This document shows, piece after piece, positions 17,105 to 25,891 of a DNA stretch of 64,000 nucleotides. The translations under genes and the position numbers were made by a program. Location of the stretch: assembly GCF_947502065.1 (NCBI RefSeq), contig NZ_CANMYE010000010.1:23976-87975 (forward strand), read 5' to 3'. The notes under the pieces were generated by a model, which did no database searches, had not been told where the DNA came from, and worked only from the letters and a program-made list of their open reading frames with translations. How positions within the stretch are numbered: the stretch's first letter is position 1; the number at the start of each line of letters is the position of its first letter. Origin of the DNA: an uncultured Pseudoteredinibacter sp. GTDB taxonomy: Bacteria; Pseudomonadota; Gammaproteobacteria; Pseudomonadales; Cellvibrionaceae.

Positions 17105-18394
17105 ATGACTAAGATTGTTGATATTAAAGCCTTTGAGGTACTGGATAGCCGAGGCAACCCAACGGTTAACGCCGATGTCGTACTGGAAAGCGGCATTGTA
17201 GGCACTGCCTGTGCACCTTCTGGTGCCTCTACCGGAACTCGTGAAGCACTTGAGCTTCGTGATGGCGACAAAGGCCGCTATTTGGGCAAGGGTGTGTTAA
17301 AAGCCGTGGCCAATGTTAATGGTCCGATTAAAGAATTGCTCGTCGGTATGGATGTTGCTGATCAACGCGCTTTAGATGACGCGATGATCAAAGCTGATGG
17401 TACAGAAAACAAAGCGAACTTCGGTGCGAACGCGATTTTGGCGGTTTCTCTTGCTGCTGCGAAGGCGGCCGCTGCCGATAAAAATATTCCACTGTACCAG
17501 CACATTGCCGACGTTAACGGCACGTCTGGTCAGTACAGCATGCCAGTGCCAATGATGAACATCATTAACGGTGGTGAGCACGCTGACAACAATGTTGATA
17601 TTCAAGAATTTATGGTGCAGCCAGTAGCCGCCAAGAGTTTCACCGAAGCTTTGCAGGTAGGTGCTGAGATTTTCCATCAACTAAAGAAAGTTTTGAGTGC
17701 AAAGGGCTTGAACACAGCCGTTGGTGATGAAGGTGGTTTTGCACCTAACTTGGCCTCTAACGCCGATGCTTTGGCTGTTATTAAAGAAGCGACTGAAGCG
17801 GCCGGTTACAAACTGGGTGAAGATGTAACCCTAGCTTTGGATTGCGCGGCCTCTGAATTTTACAAAGACGGTAAATACGATCTTGCTGGCGAAGGCAAAG
17901 TGTATGACGCCGCCGGTTTCAGTGATTACCTAGCGGGCCTATGTGATGACTACCCCATTATTTCTATTGAAGATGGTCAGGATGAATCTGACTGGGATGG
18001 TTGGAAGTACCAGACTGAGAAGTTGGGCGAGCGCGTACAGCTAGTTGGTGACGATCTATTTGTAACCAATACTAAGATCTTGAAAGAAGGCATCGATAAG
18101 TCGATTGCTAACTCTATCTTGATCAAGTTTAATCAGATTGGCTCTTTGAGTGAAACCCTAGATGCCATTAAGATGGCCAAGGACGCTGGTTATACGGCGG
18201 TTATTTCTCACCGCTCTGGTGAAACTGAAGATACTACGATTGCTGACTTGGCGGTTGCTACTGCGGCCGGTCAAATCAAGACGGGTTCTTTGTGTCGTTC
18301 CGATCGCGTATCTAAGTATAACCGTTTGCTACGCATTGAAGCCGAGCTAAACGAAAATGCCCCTTATCGTGGCCGCGCTGAATTTAAGGCTTAA
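17105..18394 (+). CDS. eno: enolase
   Basis: 429 residues. It begins with KAFEVLDSRGNPTVNADV and carries GEHADNNVDIQEFM, the EGG-containing VGDEGGFAPN loop, the metal ligand segment SIEDGQDE and the enolase signature LIKFNQIGSLSETL. It converts 2-phosphoglycerate to PEP and is also part of the RNA degradosome in gammaproteobacteria. An AGGAG site lies upstream of ATG 17105. A GC-rich hairpin around 18427-18460 follows without a good T-run, so read-through to ftsB is possible. Confidence 0.98.
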   Translation: MTKIVDIKAFEVLDSRGNPTVNADVVLESGIVGTACAPSGASTGTREALELRDGDKGRYLGKGVLKAVANVNGPIKELLVGMDVADQRALDDAMIKADGTENKANFGANAILAVSLAAAKAAAADKNIPLYQHIADVNGTSGQYSMPVPMMNIINGGEHADNNVDIQEFMVQPVAAKSFTEALQVGAEIFHQLKKVLSAKGLNTAVGDEGGFAPNLASNADALAVIKEATEAAGYKLGEDVTLALDCAASEFYKDGKYDLAGEGKVYDAAGFSDYLAGLCDDYPIISIEDGQDESDWDGWKYQTEKLGERVQLVGDDLFVTNTKILKEGIDKSIANSILIKFNQIGSLSETLDAIKMAKDAGYTAVISHRSGETEDTTIADLAVATAAGQIKTGSLCRSDRVSKYNRLLRIEAELNENAPYRGRAEFKA

Positions 18395-18540
18395 TCGCTC
18401 TACGATTTGTCTTAAGCAGGCCTAATCGATCGGTCAGTTCGCCTAGCGGGCTGGCCGATTGTGCTTTATGGCTATTCACAGTGTGCTGAAAACTGTTTAA
18501 TCTCTATTCTTTCAATTGTTGAACCTAAAGGCCTTAACCC

Positions 18541-18831
18541 GTGAAAGCCATCAAATGGATAAGCATATTGCTGCTGTTGCTCTTATTGGGGCTGCAGTAC
18601 CGTTTGTGGGTAGGCGAAGGCAGCTATGCGCATATTGCCCGCTTAGAGCGGGAGCTTGAGCAGCAAGAGCAGACTAATGAGCGTCTACAGCAGCGTAATA
18701 AACTGTTAGAGGTTGAGGTTGAAGCGTTGCGCAAAGGCAATGAAGCCATTGAAGAAAAGGCGCGCAATGATATGGGCATGATTAAGGAAGGGGAAACCTT
18801 CTATATGGTGGTGGAGCCCAAGGATTCATGA
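18541..18831 (+). CDS. ftsB: cell division protein FtsB
   Basis: 96 residues from a GTG start. One N-terminal membrane helix (ISILLLLLLLGLQYRLWVG) is followed by a coiled coil rich in Glu/Gln (about residues 30-75) and the conserved tail ARNDMGMIKEGETFY. It is a small bitopic inner-membrane protein that pairs with FtsL and binds FtsQ in the divisome. Its last codons overlap ispD by 4 bp, the standard arrangement in gammaproteobacteria. Confidence 0.95.
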   Translation: MKAIKWISILLLLLLLGLQYRLWVGEGSYAHIARLERELEQQEQTNERLQQRNKLLEVEVEALRKGNEAIEEKARNDMGMIKEGETFYMVVEPKDS

Positions 18832-19544
18832 GTAACCCCCAATTTTGGGCTGTTATACCCGCAGCAGGCATTGGCTCTCGCATGGCCAGTGATCGACCCA
18901 AGCAATACCTCTCCTTAAATAATAAGACCGTTATTGAACATAGCCTAGAAAAGCTACTCGTTAATCCGCAGATTGCCGGGGTTTATGTTGCTATCGCAGA
19001 GCATGATCGTTTTTGGGCCGAGCTAGACATTAGCAAACACCCTAAGGTGCAAAGGGTTGATGGCGGTAGCGAGCGAGCTGACTCGGTGCTCAACGCTCTA
19101 CAGGCAATGGCGGTGGATCAAAGTAGCAATATTCAGCCCAATGATTGGGTGTTGGTGCATGATGCGGCCCGGCCATGTTTACGGCCAGAAAGCCTGCAAG
19201 CTCTCATTGAAAGCTTGGCTGACGATGCGGTAGGGGGAATTTTAGCGAACCCTGTGAGCGATACGATTAAGCGTGTGGCCAGTGATAATCACATCCAGCA
19301 AACCATTGATCGCCGTGCGCTTTGGCAAGCGCAAACCCCACAGATGTTTCGCTTTGAGCTATTGCGAGAAAGTTTGCAAAACGCCTTAGCCCAGAATGTC
19401 GCAATTACCGATGAAGCCAGCGCCATTGAATGGGCAGGCCAGGTGGCCAAAGTTGTGCCCGGCCCCAGCGATAATATTAAAATTACCCGGCCAGAAGATT
19501 TAGCTCTGGCGCAATTTATATTGAGTCGTCAAACTGCAAGTTAG
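18828..19544 (+). CDS. ispD: 2-C-methyl-D-erythritol 4-phosphate cytidylyltransferase
   Basis: 238 residues. The nucleotidyltransferase motif PAAGIGSRMASDRPKQY sits at the N-terminus and the IspD signature VHDAARPC near residue 107; the C-terminal ITRPEDL is also typical. It forms CDP-methylerythritol in the MEP isoprenoid pathway, whose later step is made by ispF just downstream. The overlap with ftsB suggests translational coupling. Confidence 0.97.
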   Translation: MSNPQFWAVIPAAGIGSRMASDRPKQYLSLNNKTVIEHSLEKLLVNPQIAGVYVAIAEHDRFWAELDISKHPKVQRVDGGSERADSVLNALQAMAVDQSSNIQPNDWVLVHDAARPCLRPESLQALIESLADDAVGGILANPVSDTIKRVASDNHIQQTIDRRALWQAQTPQMFRFELLRESLQNALAQNVAITDEASAIEWAGQVAKVVPGPSDNIKITRPEDLALAQFILSRQTAS

Positions 19545-19575
19545 CAGAGTTTTGATGGCATCTTCAGGAGCCACT

Positions 19576-20154
19576 GTGTCAAATAAAGTGCCCACAGCGA
19601 ATAGAACAACAACAGCGAATAGAACAACAACAGCGATTAGAATAGGGCAGGGCTATGATGTTCATGCCTTTGAAGATAGTGAACCCTACAAAGATCATAT
19701 CGTTATAGGTGGTGTTTGCATCGATTATGATAAAGGCTTAAAAGCACACTCCGACGGCGATGTATTACTGCATGCCCTTTGTGATGCTCTTTTAGGTGCG
19801 GCGGCATTGGGCGATATAGGTAAGCATTTTCCAGATACAGACCCGCAGTTTAAAGGTATTGATAGTCGTGAATTGTTGCGTCATGTTGTCGCCAAGTTGA
19901 CGGCGATGTCTTATCAATTGGTCAATGCCGATATGACCATCGTCGCCCAAGCGCCCAAAATGGCCCCTCATATAGACTCAATGCGCGCCAATATCAGTGC
20001 AGATTGCGGCTGCGGCCTGGCTGATATCAACGTAAAGGCCACCACTACTGAAAAGCTGGGTTTTACTGGTCGCAAAGAAGGTATTGCTGCCTACGCTACG
20101 GTATTAATTGAAAAACAGCCTGCTAACGATCAGCAAGTTGCCGCGGAAGTGTAA
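19576..20154 (+). CDS. ispF: 2-C-methyl-D-erythritol 2,4-cyclodiphosphate synthase with N-terminal repeat extension
   Basis: Core sequence RIGQGYDVHAF...IGGVCIDYDKGLKAHSDGD, metal ligands and the C-terminal TTEKLGFTGRKEG are those of IspF. I prefer GTG 19576, which has AGGAG five bases upstream, over ATG 19555, which has none; this gives 192 residues. IspF normally begins within a few residues of RIG, so there is an extra N-terminal stretch of ~20 residues encoded largely by an 18-bp tandem repeat (ANRTTT twice). It acts in the MEP pathway and precedes truD by one base. Confidence 0.93.
   Translation: MSNKVPTANRTTTANRTTTAIRIGQGYDVHAFEDSEPYKDHIVIGGVCIDYDKGLKAHSDGDVLLHALCDALLGAAALGDIGKHFPDTDPQFKGIDSRELLRHVVAKLTAMSYQLVNADMTIVAQAPKMAPHIDSMRANISADCGCGLADINVKATTTEKLGFTGRKEGIAAYATVLIEKQPANDQQVAAEV
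19597..19632 (+). repeat. 18-bp tandem duplication in the 5' end of ispF
   Basis: Two exact in-frame copies of an 18-bp unit (GCGAATAGAACAACAACA) at 19597-19614 and 19615-19632, with a third diverged partial copy from 19633. Each codes for Ala-Asn-Arg-Thr-Thr-Thr. Confidence 0.92.
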
Positions 20155-20155
20155 T

Positions 20156-21127
20156 GTGACAGAGATAAACTTAAATTTTGCCTACGCCTATGGCGAGCCG
20201 CTCGGCAGTGCAGGCTTTCGTACGGAATTTGAAGATTTTCAGGTGTATGAGCAATTGCCCTCAGCCCCAGAGGGTGAGGGCGAACATGTGTATTTGTACG
20301 TTCGTAAAACCAATAATAATACCGCTTGGATTGCCAAGCAGTTAGCAAGGGCAGCGGGTATCCAAAATATGGATGTCGGTTATGCCGGCCTGAAAGATCG
20401 ACGAGCCGTTACCGAACAGTGGTTTAGCTTGTATATGCCCAAAGGGGCAGAACCGAATTGGAAAGCGCTGGATATAGAAGGCGCTGAAGTACTGGAGATC
20501 AGCAGGGGGCGCAGCAAACTACGTCGCGGCGATCATCTTGATAATCGCTTTGTTATTCGTTTGCGCGATTTCAGTGTTGATGCTGCCGATCTAGAGGAGC
20601 GCTTAAAGCAGATAAGCTTAGCCGTACCTAATTATTTCGGTGAGCAACGTTTTGGTATTGATGGCGCAAACTTAGAGCGCGCCGTGCAGTGGTTCGAAGA
20701 GGGTGTAACTATCCGCAACCGTCAGCAGAAAAAATTTATTGTTTCTGCGGCGAGATCGTATTTGTTCAACCTGGTTCTGAGCGAGCGGGTGGCGAGCGGT
20801 AGCTGGTTAGATTCGCTTGAGGGTGAATGCCTGCTGGATGGTAAGGCTTCAGGCCCTATGTGGGGGCGCGGACGCTTAGAAAGTAGCGCTGCAGCTCTGG
20901 AGCTCGAAGAAGCCTTGCTAGCGCCGATGCAAAATTGGCAGGAACGATTGGAGCACCTAGGGCTAAGGCAGGATCGCCGCTTGTTGGCGATGCGCCCCGT
21001 TGATTTTAACTGGCAGTTTGAAGACCGTGACCTGCGCTTGGAATTTAAGTTGCCACCAGGCGCTTATGCAACATCGATTTTGCGAGAATTATGTCAGCTA
21101 CAGCAGCCGGAACTAGTCGAACAGTAG
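20156..21127 (+). CDS. truD: tRNA pseudouridine(13) synthase
   Basis: About 323 residues from GTG 20156, one base after the ispF stop; longer in-frame starts would lie inside ispF. The catalytic segment GYAGLKDRRAVTEQ carries the nucleophilic Asp, preceded by NNTAWIAKQLAR and followed by NYFGEQRFG, all TruD hallmarks. It isomerises U13 of tRNA-Glu. In most relatives surE follows directly; here a 65-bp gap leads straight to pcm. Confidence 0.96.
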   Translation: MTEINLNFAYAYGEPLGSAGFRTEFEDFQVYEQLPSAPEGEGEHVYLYVRKTNNNTAWIAKQLARAAGIQNMDVGYAGLKDRRAVTEQWFSLYMPKGAEPNWKALDIEGAEVLEISRGRSKLRRGDHLDNRFVIRLRDFSVDAADLEERLKQISLAVPNYFGEQRFGIDGANLERAVQWFEEGVTIRNRQQKKFIVSAARSYLFNLVLSERVASGSWLDSLEGECLLDGKASGPMWGRGRLESSAAALELEEALLAPMQNWQERLEHLGLRQDRRLLAMRPVDFNWQFEDRDLRLEFKLPPGAYATSILRELCQLQQPELVEQ

Positions 21128-21192
21128 GGTAACTATGGTATATTGCTGGGTTTAGCCGGTAGCAGCGAAAGAGTTTTTAGAAAGGACAGTTT

Positions 21193-21867
21193 GTGAACCA
21201 GAATTTATTGCAAGGCTTGGGGATGACCTCCCAGCGTACCCGGGAGCGGTTGGTGCAGCGTTTGATGGATCAGGGTATCTCCAATTGGGAGGTATTAGAT
21301 GTAATGCGTAATACCCCTCGCCATATTTTCTTAGATGAAGCGCTTTCGCACCGTGCCTATGAAGATACCGCCTTACCTATTGGTTTTGGTCAAACCTTAT
21401 CCCAACCTTATATTGTCGCACGAATGACCGAGGTACTTTTAGGAGCAGCAGGCAGCCTAGATAAGGTGCTTGAAGTGGGCACAGGCTCCGGGTTCCAAAC
21501 CAGTGTCTTGGCCCAATTGGTTAAGCAGGTTTACAGTGTTGAGCGTATCGAGCCGTTGCAAGCCAAGGCGAAGCAAAGGCTATGGGATCTTGGTATTCGC
21601 AATGTGCGTTTTAAACATACCGATGGTGGCTTTGGGTGGCCGGAAGTGGGCCCTTTTAACGCCATATTAAGTGCTGCAGCTCCACAGGTAATGCCAAAGG
21701 ATCTATTGGCTCAACTTGCGCCAAACGGGGTGTTAGTGATCCCTATTGGGGGGGAAGAGCAGGAATTGCACCTTGTGATGCGAGATGGCGATAGCGATAA
21801 CTTTATTACCCAGATTCTTGAGCCAGTTAAGTTTGTGCCTTTGAAATCGGGTACGGTTAATGCCTAA
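21193..21867 (+). CDS. pcm: protein-L-isoaspartate O-methyltransferase
   Basis: 224 residues from GTG 21193, preceded by GAAAGGA. The SAM-binding motif EVGTGSGFQTSVLAQL, the N-terminal PRHIFLDEAL and the substrate loop ALPIGFGQTLSQPYIVARMTE identify Pcm. It repairs isoaspartyl residues in aged proteins, which fits its usual place near rpoS. The stop overlaps the start of the DUF368 gene by 8 bp. Confidence 0.96.
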   Translation: MNQNLLQGLGMTSQRTRERLVQRLMDQGISNWEVLDVMRNTPRHIFLDEALSHRAYEDTALPIGFGQTLSQPYIVARMTEVLLGAAGSLDKVLEVGTGSGFQTSVLAQLVKQVYSVERIEPLQAKAKQRLWDLGIRNVRFKHTDGGFGWPEVGPFNAILSAAAPQVMPKDLLAQLAPNGVLVIPIGGEEQELHLVMRDGDSDNFITQILEPVKFVPLKSGTVNA

Positions 21868-22813
21868 GGTTGCGACGGCCCGTAGCAAGAGGCAATACCT
21901 CAGCCTTATTGCTAAAGGAATGGCAATGGGGGCGGCCGATGTGGTTCCTGGGGTATCAGGGGGAACCGTAGCCTTTATCAGTGGTATTTATACTGAGCTT
22001 ATCGATTCATTACGCTCTATTAAACCCAGTTTATTACTTACTCTATTTAGAGAGGGCCCTTTAGGCGTATGGCGTGAGGTGAACGGCGCCTTCCTTGCGG
22101 CCGTTTTTGGCGGTATTTTTCTGAGTGTCTTTTCGCTGGCCAAAGTGATCAGTTCGGCTTTAAGTCATTACCCTATTTTTATTTGGTCTTTCTTTTTTGG
22201 ATTGATTTTAGCGTCTGCGGTTATGTTATGGCGACAAATCTCAGAACATAGCTTGGCTACAACTGCAGCTTTAGTATTAGGGGCGGCGGCGGCCTACTGG
22301 GTTTCTAAGATGGGTGTTAATGAGCTGGAAGTAACAACTTTGGTACTATTTGCTGGGGGGGCGCTGGCAATTTGTGCAATGATATTACCAGGCATCTCCG
22401 GCGGCTTTATTTTGTTAATGCTGGGGCTTTACCAGCCAGTCATTGACGCTATAAAAAACTTTGAGCTAATGAATCTGGCGACAATTGCGCTAGGGGCTGG
22501 CTTGGGGCTTGTCGCATTCTCCCACGTGTTGTCGTTTCTTTTGCACCGTTTTAAAGCGCTGACAATGGCCAGTTTGACGGGCTTTCTGTTCGGATCTTTA
22601 AACTTAATCTGGCCGTGGAAGCAAATTATTAGTTCCCGCATCAATAGTAAAGGTGTTGAAGTACCTGTCGCTCAGGAAAACATATTGCCGGGGCAATTTG
22701 AATTGCTGACAGGTATGCCGTCACATTACCTAGCGGCGGGTTGTTTTTGCGCTGTAGGCTTGCTCCTAGTGATGGTTTTAGAAAAATGGGGGCAAAACGA
22801 GCAAAAAATCTGA
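21860..22813 (+). CDS. DUF368 membrane protein (PopT-type polyprenyl-phosphate transporter family)
   Basis: 317 residues with about eight to ten hydrophobic segments. The N-terminal GMAMGAADVVPGVSGGTVAFISGIY and the internal ICAMILPGISGGFILLMLGLY are the paired DUF368 repeats. Members of this family have been reported to return undecaprenyl phosphate across the inner membrane for reuse in wall and LPS synthesis; applying this here is by family only. The start overlaps pcm, so the gene has been inserted into, or retained in, the pcm-nlpD interval. Confidence 0.88.
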   Translation: MPKVATARSKRQYLSLIAKGMAMGAADVVPGVSGGTVAFISGIYTELIDSLRSIKPSLLLTLFREGPLGVWREVNGAFLAAVFGGIFLSVFSLAKVISSALSHYPIFIWSFFFGLILASAVMLWRQISEHSLATTAALVLGAAAAYWVSKMGVNELEVTTLVLFAGGALAICAMILPGISGGFILLMLGLYQPVIDAIKNFELMNLATIALGAGLGLVAFSHVLSFLLHRFKALTMASLTGFLFGSLNLIWPWKQIISSRINSKGVEVPVAQENILPGQFELLTGMPSHYLAAGCFCAVGLLLVMVLEKWGQNEQKI

Positions 22814-23012
22814 TCGTGAAAACGATCACTAAAAACAAAGAATCTCGGAAAACTCGTGTTTGGCACTCAATTTGGGGATTTTTACTAGCCTGTTTTTAGA
22901 TTGTTTTGTTATTGATCCAACTGTTTAATCACAGAAAATCATAATAATTGGAAAGAGTTGTGCTGCTCTTAGTGAAGTAAATCACAACTTTTGCGTTAGG
23001 AGGGGAAGAGCC

Positions 23013-23849
23013 GTGAAGTTGGGGCTGTTCAATATATTGATCACTCTGCTTTTGCTTGCCTGCTCAACAGGTGGGCATATTGCCCCTATTCAGGAAAGAA
23101 AACAACCGCCTAGTCAACGAATTGAAAATCACGTTGTGAGCAAGGGCGAAACATTGTATACAATCGCCTGGCGCTATGGTCTAACGGTGAAAGCCATAGC
23201 GCAACGCAACGGTTTATCAAGCCCTTACACGATTTACCCAGGTCAAAAATTATCACTTTGGACAGACAATCTAAGCGCTAAAGCGCCAAAAGCTGTTGCC
23301 AAATCAAGTAGTTCATCCTCAAAAGCCCCTTCAAAGCCTAGGGTTAAACAAGCTGTCATAACTCCCAAGACGAAGAAAACGACCCCTAAGGTTAATTCAG
23401 GTGCCGCTGTTAAGCCGCGTTCAAAAACAAAAACACAGCCTAAGTCCACTAAGAAAAGCAAATCGGCCACGGTTGGCAGAGTTTCTTGGCAGTGGCCAGC
23501 TAAAGGGCGCTTGCTGACTCGCTTCAGTGGGCCAAACGGCTTAAACAAGGGTATTGATATTGCCGGTAATTTGGGAGAGCCTGTGGTCTCTGCCGCTGCG
23601 GGCCGTGTGGTTTACGCAGGCAATGGATTGCGTGGCTATGGCTTGCTATTGATCATCAAACACAATGAACAATACCTTAGTGCCTATGCCCACAATAATA
23701 AATTGCGAGTAAAAGAAGGCGATATTGTTAAAGCCGGGCAGAGAATTGCCGACATAGGATCAAGTGGTGCTAATCGAATGAAGTTGCACTTCGAGATTCG
23801 AAAAGACGGCAAATCAGTTAACCCTTTAAGTTATTTACCCAAGCGTTAA
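23013..23849 (+). CDS. nlpD: NlpD-type LysM/M23 lipoprotein, amidase activator
   Basis: 278 residues from GTG 23013 behind a strong AGGAGG-like site. A lipoprotein signal ends with the lipobox LLLAC. A LysM domain follows (VVSKGETLYTIAWRYGLTVKAI), then a ~75-residue Lys/Ser/Thr/Pro-rich linker and a C-terminal M23 domain. The M23 metal ligands are lost (Asn in LNKGIDIAG and Lys in MKLHFEIR, where active enzymes have His), as in E. coli NlpD, which activates AmiC rather than cutting peptidoglycan. Upstream of rpoS as usual; an rpoS promoter often lies inside nlpD. Confidence 0.95.
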   Translation: MKLGLFNILITLLLLACSTGGHIAPIQERKQPPSQRIENHVVSKGETLYTIAWRYGLTVKAIAQRNGLSSPYTIYPGQKLSLWTDNLSAKAPKAVAKSSSSSSKAPSKPRVKQAVITPKTKKTTPKVNSGAAVKPRSKTKTQPKSTKKSKSATVGRVSWQWPAKGRLLTRFSGPNGLNKGIDIAGNLGEPVVSAAAGRVVYAGNGLRGYGLLLIIKHNEQYLSAYAHNNKLRVKEGDIVKAGQRIADIGSSGANRMKLHFEIRKDGKSVNPLSYLPKR

Positions 23850-23992
23850 GGGTTACTTGGAGAGGTAAAGACCAGCATTGCCGAGCGACACAGGGCAATG
23901 CTAGCTACCCAGGAAGGGAGCACTGCAGAGTCTTAGGAGTGGAAGAAGAATTCCACAAATACTAAATCAGATAATAAGGTACAGGTATCGAC

Positions 23993-24946
23993 ATGGCAGT
24001 CCAGAATCAAGAATCACATGTTGGTAAAGCAGAGTTGGAATCAGTCGTAAGTTCGAGTGAAGGGGAGGTCCTAACCAGCCTGCCAGCAGATGAGCGTGAC
24101 AATAAGACCTTTGATGCTACCCAGTTGTATCTCAACGAGATTGGTTTTTCTCCACTTTTGAGCGCAGAAGAAGAGGTGTACTTCTCGCGACTCGCTCTTA
24201 AAGGCGATGAGGCCGCGCGCAAGCGCATGATAGAAAGTAACCTTCGCTTAGTGGTAAAGATCGCTCGTCGCTATGTAAGCCGCGGTCTAGCGTTATTAGA
24301 TTTAATTGAAGAGGGTAACCTTGGCCTGATTCGAGCTGTTGAGAAGTTCGACCCAGAGCGCGGTTTCCGCTTTTCTACCTACGCGACTTGGTGGATTCGA
24401 CAGACCATTGAGCGCGCCATTATGAACCAAACGAGAACTATTCGTTTACCCATTCATGTGGTGAAAGAACTGAATGTTTATCTGCGTGCTGCACGTGAAC
24501 TGACCCAGAAGTTAGACCACGAGCCCAGCCCAGAAGAGATCGCCAAGCTACTTGATAAGCCAGTAGCGGATGTTGAAAAGATGCTGGGCTTAAATGAGCG
24601 GGTAACCTCGATCGATAATCCGGTTGGACCAAGCTCGGAGAAAACACTGTCTGAGACGATCCCTGATCAGCATGTATCGGATCCTTCGATGTTGCTACAA
24701 AACAGTGATTTGCACCAGAACCTTGATTCTTGGTTAGATGAACTGACAGAAAAGCAACGTGAAGTGGTAGCACGCCGTTTTGGTTTGCGTGGCCATGAAA
24801 CCAGTACGCTGGAAGAGGTGGGTCGTGAAATTGGCCTAACTCGCGAGCGTGTTCGCCAAATTCAAGTAGAAGCACTTAAGCGACTACGCGGTATTTTAGA
24901 GCAACAAGGCTTAAATTCAGAAGCCCTGTTTGGCTCCCTAGGATAG
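23993..24946 (+). CDS. rpoS: RNA polymerase sigma factor RpoS
   Basis: 317 residues. Region 1.2 (DATQLYLNEIGFSPLLSAEEE), region 2 (NLRLVVKIARRYVSRGLALLDLIEEGNLGL, RFSTYATWWIRQ), region 3 and region 4 with the HTH LEEVGREIGLTRERVRQIQ are all intact. The short N-terminus and absence of region 1.1 separate it from RpoD. It directs stationary-phase and stress transcription. The 143-bp leader after nlpD may carry the usual post-transcriptional control, but I cannot define a structure. A strong terminator follows. Confidence 0.97.
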   Translation: MAVQNQESHVGKAELESVVSSSEGEVLTSLPADERDNKTFDATQLYLNEIGFSPLLSAEEEVYFSRLALKGDEAARKRMIESNLRLVVKIARRYVSRGLALLDLIEEGNLGLIRAVEKFDPERGFRFSTYATWWIRQTIERAIMNQTRTIRLPIHVVKELNVYLRAARELTQKLDHEPSPEEIAKLLDKPVADVEKMLGLNERVTSIDNPVGPSSEKTLSETIPDQHVSDPSMLLQNSDLHQNLDSWLDELTEKQREVVARRFGLRGHETSTLEEVGREIGLTRERVRQIQVEALKRLRGILEQQGLNSEALFGSLG

Positions 24947-24973
24947 CGTTCAAACTCCTAGGTAACCGTCTTG

Positions 24974-24999
24974 AAAGCCGCTCTTGAGCGGCTTTTTTT
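24974..24999 (+). terminator. rpoS intrinsic terminator
   Basis: Stem AAGCCGCTC (24975-24983) and GAGCGGCTT (24986-24994) with a TT loop, then a T-run to 24999; 28 bp after the rpoS stop. Confidence 0.93.
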
Positions 25000-25015
25000 A
25001 TGCCAACAACGGTAC

Positions 25016-25043
25016 GGGGTCAGATCCCTAGGGATCTGACCCC
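25016..25043 (-). repeat. 28-bp perfect palindrome, variant core of the 6.9-kb family
   Basis: GGGGTCAGATCCCT plus its exact reverse complement. It is followed by ATTTTGAAGCC, the reverse complement of the GGCTTC-type flank seen at the 6.9-kb array, so this copy is inverted. Two positions in each arm differ from the 6.9-kb palindrome, with pairing preserved. Confidence 0.9.
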
Positions 25044-25147
25044 ATTTTGAAGCCGAGAGCTCAAATGCTCCACTGTCCTAATAAATCATTCCAAAATTGA
25101 GCTTTCGCTTTACGAAAGGTAGGCCATAAAGCTTAGTGCCATCACCT

Positions 25148-25185
25148 GGGGTCAGATCCCTAGGGATCTTTCGGGATCTGACCCT
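25148..25185 (-). repeat. degenerate copy of the palindrome family with 12-nt loop
   Basis: Arms GGGTCAGATCCC (25149-25160) and GGGATCTGACCC (25173-25184) are perfect complements but are separated by a 12-nt loop instead of meeting at a centre. A trace of the flank (TCGAAGC) follows at ~25196. It lies 105 bp after the preceding palindrome, close to the ~120-bp period of the other array. Confidence 0.85.
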
Positions 25186-25210
25186 GTATCCTGTATCGAA
25201 GCTACGATAC

Positions 25211-25753
25211 TTAAAGCACCAAACTGTGATCCTCGAGCCCTTCAGAAAGCAAGGCAATACCGCTTTCAGAACAATCAAACTCCCAAATCGAGCAATAATC
25301 CGGTCGACATTGCATCACTCGCTCATTATCACGAGCAGCAGCAACTACCGCATTAATCACCACAAAATGACAAAACACGATGGAGTCTTGTGGTTGCTGG
25401 CTAAGAGCCCGCAAAATATCCGCCCGCCACTGTGTTACTTGAGCTTCCTGTTCAGTCCAACTTTGCCTAAAAATCTGCTTTAACCAAGGCCCACGTTCGG
25501 CCAGGCTGCGATCACCAGACGGGATTTCAGTGAATCGTGGATCAATCTCTAGCTGTGCTTCAGGCAAGGCTGTCTGTGCTGTTTCGATGGCTCTCGCCTT
25601 GGGGCTACTGAGCACTTTATAACTTTGGTATGGAGCGAGTGATTGGCGAATATTGTCGGCTTGCTCAAAACCTAATTCACTTAATCCCGGGTCGGTTTCT
25701 TCTCCCCAGCTAGCCGCTGCTTGACCGTGGCGAACCAAAATAATCTTACTCAT
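25211..25753 (-). CDS. histidine phosphatase (phosphoglycerate mutase-like) family protein
   Basis: 180 residues. The family begins with the phospho-acceptor motif LVRHGQA (His at position 9) and has the second catalytic His in VFCHFVV. Conserved Arg in SSPKARAIETAQ is also present. Members dephosphorylate small phosphates or phosphohistidine; the short length and lack of insertions argue against glycolytic phosphoglycerate mutase. Substrate unknown. It sits 138 bp downstream of fdxA on the same strand, behind that gene's terminator. Confidence 0.85.
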   Translation of the reverse strand: MSKIILVRHGQAAASWGEETDPGLSELGFEQADNIRQSLAPYQSYKVLSSPKARAIETAQTALPEAQLEIDPRFTEIPSGDRSLAERGPWLKQIFRQSWTEQEAQVTQWRADILRALSQQPQDSIVFCHFVVINAVVAAARDNERVMQCRPDYCSIWEFDCSESGIALLSEGLEDHSLVL

Positions 25754-25824
25754 TTATACAGTCCTTAATATTTATACTGGGGGTGAAAATTGGTAGCGGG
25801 TAGTTTGCCATAAAAATTCGGGCA

Positions 25825-25878
25825 CAAAAAAACCGGAAGCCAGAACCTATGCAAAACGCTTGGCTCCGGCTCCCGGTT
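25825..25878 (-). terminator. fdxA intrinsic terminator
   Basis: On the minus strand an 11-bp stem (25868-25878 pairing with 25831-25841, one G-T pair) is followed by a run of T (A-run at 25825-25832 on the plus strand). It lies about 14 bp after the fdxA stop. Confidence 0.85.
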
Positions 25879-25891
25879 TTTTTGAAAACAA

